NCBI RefSeq assembly: GCF_029889745.1
Contig: NZ_CP123639.1
Coordinates: 934,501 to 998,500 of the forward strand
Source of the DNA: Ligilactobacillus faecis
Lineage (GTDB): Bacteria > Bacillota > Bacilli > Lactobacillales > Lactobacillaceae
Direction of reading: 5' to 3'
Length of the DNA: 64,000 bases
Below are positions 1 through 12,000 of this stretch, one piece after another (positions within the stretch are counted from its first letter, which is position 1; each line of letters starts with the position of its first letter). Below the pieces are notes generated by a model that saw only the letters and a list, made by a program, of their open reading frames with translations, had not been told where the DNA came from and ran no database searches. The translations under genes were made by a program, and so were the position numbers.

Positions 1-3000
1 CCTTCATCGGCTGGATCTGGAAATAATCAAAGTGTGTATAATTTAGGCGATAGCTTATCGTTGTATTTAGAAGCAGGTGGAAGTCTAACAAAACCGACTT
101 CTGTTTATAAACCTGGGGTAAACCTAGATGCAGGTGGGATCTTAGAAGGAAAGCCCAATAATACAGCTACCGATCTTTCAGGTGGTTACTGGGTAGAAGA
201 ACCTAAAACAATATATAAAAAAGTTAAAGAGCCGATCGTGTACTTTACTATTCCAGATCAAATGGAAGTCACTAAAATTGCGGGCTCAAATAGGTTCTAT
301 GCTGTTAGGTCAGCTCAAGGGGAGGTCCCAGAGCCTAAAATATCTAGGAAGTACAATAGTGATAATCAGGAAGTTATTATTCTTGATTGGACTGGGACAG
401 GCTTTGAACTTGGACCTACTGACAGAGTGGGCATTAATGTACAGGTCCGTAGTGATGCGTTAAATGGTTTTGATACGAACAGAACGACTGAGACCTTATA
501 CGCTTACGAAGACAAAGCCAATAATAAGACTTTAGATCTATATACTGTAGCACAACTACAAGCGATGGGAGTTTCAACTGAAGGTTTACGTGCTTATGCT
601 CCTAACTTCTATAGTGATAGAAATACTAGCTGGGTTCAAGTTGGTGGTGATTTTAGTAACTCTGATCTATCTGATTCATCTAAGACAAAGATCGTGTTTA
701 ATGATGGCACGAGCGCTGATACTATACCGCTACTCTCAGGAACTAATAATGGCTATTTGCGGATCATTGCGCCTGTTGAAGTTAGACCAGTACCTTTGAT
801 CAAGGGGACTGCTGATGTTGGTTTATCTTCTAGTGGTTTGAGTTATCCAGCTCAAGATTTTATTGATGTTAATGGTAAGAAGACTGGTCTTCAAACACTT
901 CAAATGGGGATGGTCAATAATACCGCTGACCCATTAAAAGGTGTTATTTCAGTTATGAATCTCCCCCAAGTTGGAGTAGTTGATGGCAATAATCCTAATG
1001 CGACCCAAGATTTTACGCTAAATGTTAGTGGACCAGGGTCATTGGCAATTGATCCAACCAATAACTATGTCAATGACGCACATACAATGTATTATTCGAC
1101 GCAGTTAGCTACACTGAGTTCAGACGGTACAACGTTAACCTTTGAGGATGGATCGACATGGTCGCGTGGTCAAGCGCTCCCAAGTCAATTAAAGACTGCC
1201 GACCAAGTAACTGATTGGTCAACAGTCAAATCATTAGTATTATATGTGCCAGCATTGAGTGCAAGTAACAAGATCGTTTATCAATTTAACGCATATTCAC
1301 CGACAAGTGAGCATAATATGTCGAAGAAAGTTACTTTACGACAAGTCATGGGTTATGAAAATCAGCTCTCTTTAATCCCAGGGACAGTTACTGATACTTA
1401 TGCGACTTATGCTACTTTGAAGATCGTTGATCAAGATGGAAATCAGATCAACGGTTACAAAGATGTACAAGGTAAAGCTGCTTTAGATCCAAGCACTGGC
1501 GAGTATGTCATTGAAAATGGTGATCTTTTTGGTGAAGCGGGGAAAGCTTTAGTGCTTGATCCTCCCGAAACTATTACTGGATATAAATTCACACGAAACA
1601 CTTTCTCCCCAAGTACTCTTTTACAAGCCGATGGTTCTACTGTGGTGACAAGGGTCTATCAAGTCGATAAAGCGCGGTTACTTGAAGGATCGCTTAGTGG
1701 GACTGAGTTGGCGACTGCGACTGGTGATCCGCAAGCAAATACTGGAAGTAACTTCCAAGAAGATCCAACAGGGGTCAGCGCTATCAGCTTTAGTGTAACG
1801 GATGCACAATTAGCTCGTAAAGGATATCACTATACGATCACAGTAGTCGATCGTACGGGTAAACTACTGACAGATAAAGATGGACGTAGTGAATATGATA
1901 CTTTAGCTGATGCTTTAGTAGCTCAAGGAACATTTGATAGTACCAGTGATATCTCTGGTGCCACGCAAAACTTTATCGTTAATTATGTTGGTGATTTCCA
2001 AAAGGCTGTGATCATTAGTAAAAATGATCCTGCAAAAGAGATCCCAACAACGATAGCTGAGGCAGAAAATATCAGTCCTTTCTATAATGACGGGGTATCT
2101 GGGGGAACGATGTTTTATGGTGCAGATGGAAGGCCTGTTCTTTCAGATGCAACTACGTTAGCAAATGGATCTTTGGCGTTTAGACGTCAAAATTATCGCT
2201 ATACAGTCACTGCGCCAGACGGAAAAGAATATAGCAGTTTAGATGCGGCTTTGGCAGCTAAATTGACTTTTGATAACACTGAAAATACTGGTAATACTGA
2301 TACAGATATTCAAGTGTATGAGATCAAATATGTTGAAGATCTCCAAACTTTACGTGTGACTGTTATCGATGATCAAGGCACTAAAACTGATGCGGGATAT
2401 ACACCAGTTACATTAGTAGACAAGCAAGAGCTTGGAAATGGTTTATCAAATTCAGAAGTCAGTGCTTCGACTAAGAGTGATTATGAAAATATTATCGAAC
2501 GTTATAAAGCTGCTGGGTATGTTGTAGTCAGCCAAGATCCAGTACCTGATAACTACGATAATGATCCAACAGTCGATCAAACATTAGTGGTCCATTTACG
2601 GCATGATACAGAGGATAAGGCAGGATCTTCAGTAACATTAACAGAGAAGATCAATTATTTATATGCTAGTGGGATCCATAAAGGTGACGTTGCAGCGCCA
2701 ATGTACACTTCACAACCAATAACGTTCACTTCTGTCGATACGATCGATAAAGTAACTAAGGAAGTTATCAATACAGTTTGGAGCAGTCCTCAAATATTTG
2801 TTGAAGTTCAAAGTCCGACTGTCTCAGGCTATACACCAGACAAAGCAAAGATCGAAAGTATCAATGTAACGCATGAAACGCCAGAAAGTGATCTGAGCTT
2901 TACCGTTTACTATGCTCCTGAGCAACAAGTGCTCAATTATCAAGTGATAGATGATACTGAAAACAAAGAGCTTGTTCCAGTAACGTTGCTTGGGACAGGT

Positions 3001-6000
3001 GAATCAGAGGCAAATATTCCGTTAAGTATCTATCAACGCTATCAAAAGATCGCTGATGGTTATGAAAAACAGGGATATATTATTGAAAGTATGTCTGAGA
3101 TCCCAGACAAATATGATTCAGATTCATCTGTAGATCAGTTGGTGGTGATCCACCTTAGCCATGGTCGTTTAGAAGAAAACGGCGAGACGAAGACGATCAA
3201 ACAAACGATCAGATATGTCTATGGCAATGGACCAAAACAAGGTGAAGAAGCCGCCAGAACGTATGAAAAAGACTACGTCTTCACCTCAAGAAATACGTTA
3301 GATGCAGTAACGAAAGCAGTGCTGACTACTGTTTGGAGCGAGCCACAAACAACACTAGAAGTAACGAGCCCAACAATTGCAGGCTATGTCGCTGATAAGA
3401 CAAGTGTCGGCAGTCAAAGCTTGACGCATGAGTCGACTGACTTAAATGATGTCGTAACGTATACTGCTGGGACTCAAACAGTAAAAGTGCACTATGTGGA
3501 CGTTTACGGAGTCGAAAAAGGCACAGGTTACACCCCAACGTCAGGGACTGAGTTGACAGCTCAACTACAAACATTGACAGGTGAAGCAGACCAAAGTTAC
3601 ACCAATACGTTGTGGAACTACGGACAAGCTGGTTATGAGCTTGCAGAAGCACAGCCAGAAGCAAGTGCTGGGACTTTTGATGCTGATCCAAGTGTCGATC
3701 AAAACTACTATGTCTATTTGACACATACGCTAAGAGATGTAGAAGGCACACCAGTGAACGTCACAAGAGTAGTCAACTACGTTTACAGTAACGGAACTAA
3801 AGCAGGTCAAAGGGCAGCGGACAGCGTGACTGAGACGAAGACGTTTGTGCCAACTTATAAAGTAGATCAAGTAACTAAACAAAATGTTGGCGATCCAGTC
3901 TGGAATCCAGCCACAGATACGTTTGTGGCAGTGACAAGTCCAACGATCGCTGGTTATACCGCTGATAAAGCTGTGGTCGAAGCAGAGATGATCACTTCAG
4001 CTAGTCAAAACAGCGAAGTGACAGTTTACTACAGCACAAATCAACAAGTATTGACATATACAGTGATCGATGATGGTGATAATGGTAGAGTCTTAGAAAA
4101 CGAAGTGAGATTGGCAGTTGGAGCCAGCTCAAGTGTGATCGGTGCAAGTGTTCTCCAAGATTACCAACGGATCATCAATGGTTATGTTGATCAGGGCTAT
4201 GTGTTAGTGAGTCAAGATAGCTTACCAGCAACATTTGATGACAATGATGATGTTGATCAAAATGTAGTGATCCATTTAAACCATGGTCGTTTAGAAGAAA
4301 ACGGCGAGACGAAGACGATCAAACAGACGATCAGGTATGTCTATGGCAATGGACCAAAACAAGGTGAAGAAGCAGCCAGAACGTATGAAAAAGACTACGT
4401 CTTCACCTCAAGAAATACGTTAGATGCAGTAACGAAAGCTGTTCTCGATACGATCTGGAGTGCTGCCCAAACAACATCAGAAGTGACGAGTCCGACAGTC
4501 GCAGGCTATGTCGCTGATAAGACAAGTGTTGGCAGTCAAAGCTTGACGCATGAATCGACTGACTTAAATGATGTCGTAACGTATACTGCTGGGACTCAAA
4601 CAGTAAAAGTGCACTATGTGGACGTTTACGGAGTCGAAAAAGGTACAGGTTACACCCCGACCTCAGGGACTGAGTTGACAGCTCAACTACAAACATTGAC
4701 AGGTGAAGCAGACCAAAGTTACACCAATACGTTGTGGAACTACGAACAAGCTGGTTATGAGCTCGCAGAAGCACAGCCAGAAGCAAGTTCTGGAACTTTT
4801 GATACTGATCCAAGTGTCGATCAAAACTACTATGTCTACTTGACACATACGTTAAGAGACGTAGAAGGCACGCCAGTGAACGTCACAAGAGTAGTCAACT
4901 ACGTTTACAGTAACGGACCAAAAGCAGGTCAAAGAGCAGCTGATAGCGTGACTGAGACGAAGACGTTTGTGCCAACTTATAAAGTAGATCAAGTTACTAA
5001 ACAAAATGTTGGTGATCCAGTCTGGAATCCAGCCACAGATACGTTTGTGGCGGTGACAAGCCCAACGATCGCTGGTTATACAGCTGATAAAGCTATGGTC
5101 GAAGCTCAAACAGTCACCTCAGCTAGTCAAAACAGCGAAGTGACAGTCTACTACAACGCAAATCAACAAGTATTGACGTATACAGTGATTGATGATGGTG
5201 ATAATGGTAAAGTCTTAGAAAACAAAGTGAGATTAGCCGTTGGTGACAGCTCAAGTGTGATCGGCGCAAGTGTTCTCCAAGATTACCAACGGATCATCAA
5301 TGGTTATGTTGATCAGGGCTATGTGTTAGTGAGTCAAGATAGCTTACCAGCAACATTTGATGACAATGATGATGTTGATCAAAATGTAGTGATCCATTTA
5401 AACCATGGTCGTTTAGAAGAAAACGGCGAGACGAAGACGATCAAACAAACGATCAGTTATGTCTATGGTAATGGACCAAAACAAGGTGAAGAAGCAGCCA
5501 GAACGTATACAAAAGACTACGTCTTCACCTCAAGAAACACGTTAGATGCAGTAACTAAGGCTGTTATCGATACGATCTGGAGCGATCCACAAACAACACT
5601 AGAAGTAACGAGCCCAACAATTGCAGGCTATGTCGCTGATAAGACAAGTGTTGGTAGTCAAAGCTTGACGCATGAATCGACTGACTTAAATGATGTCGTA
5701 ACGTATACTGCTGGGATTCAAACAGTAAAAGTGCACTATGTGGACGTTTACGGAGTCGAAAAAGGTACAGGTTATACACCGACTTCAGGGACTGAGTTGA
5801 CAGCTCAACTACAAACATTGACAGGTGAAGCAGACCAAAGTTACACCAATACGTTGTGGAACTACGAACAAGCTGGTTATGAGCTTGCAGAAGCACAGCC
5901 AGAAGCAAGCGCTGGGACTTTTGATGCTGATCCAAGTGTCGATCAAAACTACTATGTCTACTTGACACATACGTTAAGAGATGTAGAAGGTACACCAGTG

Positions 6001-9000
6001 AACGTCACAAGAGTAGTCAACTACGTTTACAGTAACGGACCAAAAGCAGGTCAAAGAGCAGCTGATAGCGTAACTGAGACAAAGACGTTTGTGCCGACCT
6101 ATAAAGTAGATCAAGTGACAAAACAAAATGTTGGCGATCCAGTCTGGAATCCAGCCACAGATACGTTTGTGACGGTGACAAGTCCAACGATCGCTGGTTA
6201 TACAGCTGATAAAGCTGTGGTCGAAGCAGAGACAATCACCTCAGCTAGTCAAAACAGCGAAGTGACAGTCTACTACAGCGCAAATCAACAAGTATTGACG
6301 TATACAGTGATCGATGATGGTGATAATGGTAGAGTCTTAGAAAACAAAGTGAGATTAGCAGTGGGCGCAAGCTCAAGCGTGATCGGCGCAAGTGTTCTTC
6401 AAGATTACCAACGGATCATCAATGGTTATGTTGATCAGGGCTATGTGTTAGTGAGTCAAGATAACTTACCAGCAACATTTGATGACAATGATGATGTTGA
6501 TCAAAATGTAGTGATCCATTTAAACCATGGTCGTTTAGAAGAAAATGGCGAGACGAAGACGATCAAACAAACGATCAGATATGTCTATGGCAATGGACCA
6601 AAACAAGGTGAAGAAGCTGCCAGAACGTATGAAAAAGACTACGTCTTTACTTCAAGAAATACGTTAGATGCAGTAACGAAAGCAGTGCTGACTACTGTTT
6701 GGAGCGACCCACAAACAACACTAGAAGTAACGAGCCCAACAATCGCAGGCTATGTTGCTGATAAGACAAGTGTTGGTAGTCAAAGCTTGACGCATGAATC
6801 GACTGACTTAAATGATGTCGTAACGTATACTGCTGGGATTCAAACAGTAAAAGTGCACTATGTGGACGTTTACGGAGTCGAAAAAGGTACAGGTTATACA
6901 CCGACTTCAGGGACTGAGTTGACAGCTCAACTACAAACATTGACAGGTGAAGCAGACCAAAGTTACACCAATACGTTGTGGAACTACGAACAAGCTGGTT
7001 ATGAGCTTGCAGAAGCACAGCCAGAAGCAAGCGCTGGGACTTTTGATGCTGATCCAAGTGTCGATCAAAACTACTATGTCTACTTGACACATACGTTAAG
7101 AGATGTAGAAGGTACGCCAGTAAACGTCACAAGAGTAGTCAACTACGTTTACAGTAACGGACCAAAAGCGGGACAAAGAGCAGCCAACAGCGTAACTGAG
7201 ACAAAGACGTTTGTTTCGACCTATAAAGTAGATCAAGTGACTAAACAAAATGTTGGTGATCCGATCTGGAATCCAGACACAGATACGTTTGTGGCGGTGA
7301 CAAGTCCAACGATCGCTGGTTATACCGCTGATAAAGCTGTGGTCGAAGCAGAGACGATCACTTCAGCTAGTCAAAACAGCGAAGTGACAGTTTACTACAG
7401 CACAAATCAACAAGTATTGACATATACAGTGATCGATGATGGTGATAATGGTAAGATCTTAGAAAACAAAGTGAGATTGGCAGTTGGTGCCAGCTCAAGT
7501 GTGATCGGCGCAAGTGTTCTCCAAGATTACCAACGGATCATCAATGGTTACGTTGGTCAGGGCTATGTGTTAGTGAGTCAAGATAGATTACCAGCAACAT
7601 TTGATGACAATGATGATGTTGATCAAAATGTAGTAATCCATTTAAACCATGGTCGTTTAGAAGAAAATGGCGAGACGAAGACGATCAAACAAACGATCAG
7701 ATATGTCTATGGCAATGGACCAAAACAAGGTGAAGAAGCTGCTAGAACGTATACAAAAAACTACGTCTTCACTTCAAGAAATACGTTAGATGCAGTAACG
7801 AAAGCGGTGCTGACTACTGTTTGGAGCGATCCACAAACAACATCAGAAGTAACGAGCCCAACAGTTGCCGGCTATGTCGCTGATAAGACAAGTGTTGGCA
7901 GTCAAAGCTTGACGCATGAATCGACAGACTTAAATGATGTCGTAACGTATACTGCTGGGACTCAAACAGTAAAAGTGCACTATGTGGACGTTTACGGAGT
8001 CGAAAAAGGTACAGGCTACACCCCAACGTCAGGGACTGAGTTGACAGCGCAACTGCAAACATTGACAGGTGAAGCAGACCAAAGTTACACCAATACGTTG
8101 TGGAACTATGAACAAGCTGGTTATGAGCTCGTAGAAGCACAGCCAGAAGCAAGTACTGGGACTTTTGATGCTGATCCAAGTGTCGATCAAAACTACTATG
8201 TCTACTTGACACATACGTTAAGAGACGTAGAAGGTACGCCAGTGAACGTCACAAGAGTAGTCAACTACGTTTACAGTAACGGACCAAAAGCAGGTCAAAG
8301 AGCAGCTGATAGCGTGACTGAGACGAAGACGTTTGTACCAACTTATAAAGTAGATCAAGTTACTAAACAAAATGTTGGTGATCTGATCTGGAATCCAGCC
8401 ACAGATACGTTTGTGGCGGTGACAAGCCCAACGATCGCTGGTTATACAGCTGATAAAGCTGTGGTCGAAGCTCAAACAGTCACCTCAGCTAGTCAAAACA
8501 GCGAAGTGACAGTTTACTACAGCGCAAATCAACAAGTATTGACTTATACAGTGATCGATGATGGTGATAATGGTAAGATCTTAGAAAACAAAGAGAGATT
8601 AGCAGTGGGCGCAAGTTCAAGTGTGATCGGCGCAAGTGTTCTCCAAGATTATCAATGGATCATCAATGGTTACGTTGACAAGGGCTATGTATTAGTGAGT
8701 CAAGATAGATTACCAGCAACATTTGATGACAATGATGATGTTGATCAAAATGTAGTGATCCATTTGAAACACGGAGAAAAACCAGTTGGACCAAATGATC
8801 CACACGAACCGGAAACCCCAGTGAACCCTAACGATCCAGATCCAAACGGACCAAAATGGCCTACAAAGGATCAATACCGCAAAGACTACACCTCAACGAT
8901 CACTTATGTTGATGAACAAGGTAACAAAGTTGCTGAAGATAATATGCAAACATCTACATGGACTCGGACATTGATCATTGACACAGTGACAGGTGAAGTC

Positions 9001-12000
9001 AAGAACCCTAACGAAGCGTGGACAGCTGACAAGTCACAATATGATGCAGTCAAATCTCCAGTTATTGAAGGGTACTACGCTGATAAAGCAGTCGTAAATG
9101 CTAAAGACACAGTGCAAGAAAACTTGAGTGAACAAGTCGTTTACCGTCCATTAGGCAAGATCGTTCCGGTAGATCCAGATGGTAATCCGATCCCAGATGT
9201 ACCAAATCCACAGTATCCAAATGATCCGACTGATCCAAGTAAGACGACCCCAGATCAACCAGTACCAAATATTCCAGGAATGACGCCAGAAGTACCGACG
9301 ATCACTCCAGAAGATCCAGGGAAAGATACAAAAGTCGTTTACAACTATGATGATCAAAAAGCAACGATCAATTATATCGATGAAACGACAGGACAACAGT
9401 TAGGTTCAGATAGTGTTACAGGTAGAAATAACGCCAAGATCGAATATACGACGGTGGGCAAGATCAATGAGTTGACAAATAAAGGGTACGTGTTAGTAAG
9501 TGATGGTTTCCCAACAGATGCGACCTTTGATAATGATAAAAATGTCGATCAGATCTTTGAGGTTATCTTGAAACACGGAGAAAAACCAGTTGGACCAAAT
9601 GATCCACACGAACCAGAAACTCCAGTGAACCCTAACGATCCAGATCCAAATGGACCAAAATGGCCTACAAAGGATCGATACAGTAAGGAATACACCGCTA
9701 CGATCACATACGTTGATGAACAAGGCAACAAAGTTGCTGAAGATAATATGCAAACATCTACATGGACTCGGACATTGATCATTGACACAGTAACGGGAGA
9801 AATCAAGAACCCTAACGAAGCGTGGACAGCTGACAAGTCACAATATGATGCAGTCAAATCTCCAGTTATTGAAGGGTACTACGCTGATAAAGCAGTCGTA
9901 AATGCTAAAGACACAGTGCAAGAAAACTTGAGTGAACAAGTCGTTTACCGTCCATTAGGCAAGATCGTTCCGGTAGATCCAGATGGTAATCCGATCCCAG
10001 ATGTACCAAATCCACAGTATCCAAATGATCCGACTGATCCAAGTAAGACGACCCCAGATCAACCAGTACCAAATATTCCAGGAATGACGCCAGAAGTACC
10101 GACGATCACTCCAGAAGATCCAGGGAAAGATACAAAAGTCGTTTACAACTATGATGATCAAAAAGCAACGATCAATTATATCGATGAAACGACAGGACAA
10201 CAGTTAGGTTCAGATAGTGTTACAGGTAGAAATAACGCCAAGATCGAATATACGACGGTGGGCAAGATCAATGAGTTGACAAATAAAGGGTACGTGTTAG
10301 TAAGTGATGGTTTCCCAACAGATGCGACCTTTGATAATGATAAGAATGTCGATCAGATCTTTGAAGTTATCTTGAAACACGGAGAAAAGCCAGTTGGACC
10401 AAATGATCCACACGAACCAGAAACTCCAGTGAACCCTAACGATCCAGATCCAAACGGACCAAAATGGCCAGCTAAAGATCAATACCGCAAAGACTACACA
10501 TCAACGATCACTTATGTTGATGAACAAGGCAACAAAGTTGCTGATGACAATGTGCAAACATCAACATGGACGCGGACGTTGATCATTGACACAGTAACGG
10601 GAGAAATCAAGAACCCTAACGAAGCGTGGACAGCTGACAAGTCACAATATGATGCAGTCAAATCTCCAGTTGTTGAAGGGTACTATGTTGATAAAGCAGT
10701 TGTAAACGCTAAAGACACAGTGCAAGAAAACTTGAGTGAACAAGTCGTTTACCGTCCATTAGGCAAGATCGTTCCGGTAGATCCAGATGGTAATCCGATC
10801 CCAGATGTGCCAAATCCAAAATATCCAAATGATCCGACTGATCCAAGTAAGACGACCCCAGATCAACCAGTACCAAATATTCCAGGAATGACGCCAGAAG
10901 TACCGACGATCACTCCAGAAGATCCAGGGGAAGATACAAAAGTCGTTTACAACTATGATGATCAAAAAGCAACGATCAATTATATCGATGAAACGACAGG
11001 ACAACAGTTAGGTTCAGATAGTGTTACAGGTAGAAATAACGCCAAGATCGAATATACGACGGTGGCCAAGATCAATGAGTTGACAAGCAAAGGGTACGTG
11101 TTAGTAAGTGATGGTTTCCCAACAGATGCGACCTTTGATAATGATAAGAATGTCGATCAGATCTTTGAGGTTATCTTGAAACACGGTCGTTTAGAAGAAA
11201 ATGGTGAAACAAAGACGATCAAACAAACTATTAATTATGTCTATGGCAATGGTCCTCTGAAGGGTGGGCAAGTCGCACAGACATATGAAAAAGATTACGT
11301 CTTTACTTCAAGAAATACGTTGGATGCAGTAACTAAAGAGGTTTTGGCTACAACATGGAGTCCAGCGCAAACGACAGAAGCGGTTGAAAGTCCAACAGTT
11401 GCAGGATATGTGGCAGATAAAGCGACAGTTGGTGCAACTCAGCTCGACCATAATAGCGCAAACTTAAAAGATACGATCAATTACTATGTTGGGGAGCAAC
11501 TGGTGACGATCCACTATATTGACGTTAACGGTGCAAAGACCAAAAATACTGGATATACTCCAAGTGATGGAAAAGAGATCACAGACTTTATCCAACACTT
11601 AAGTGGTGAAGCCGGAACAAAATATAGTAATAGGCTTCAAGACTACGGTGCAAAAGGTTATGAATTAGTTTATGCACAGCCTGAGGCTAGTGAGGGAATG
11701 TTTGATGAAGATACGAACAAACAGCAAGACTACTATGTTTATCTAGAACATGGAACAAAAACAGTTACAGATATCCCAGTAACTGTTACTGATACGATCA
11801 ACTATGTTTACGGTAATGGTCCTCATAAAGGCGAGCCAGCGTTTCCATCTAGTGTGGTAGAAAAAGTCTTTACGCCGACATATGTGATCGATAAGGTAAC
11901 TGGTGAGACGATCGAAACTGTATGGAATGGTGATGGGACGATAGATCCAAGTGTTGTTCCGACTTTAGATGGATATACACCAGATAAACTAGTAGTGGCT

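Noticed and set aside
3326-11004. Many antisense ORFs across the adhesin repeats
   Set aside because: They recur at the repeat period, have no ribosome sites and are compositional shadows of the repeated coding strand.
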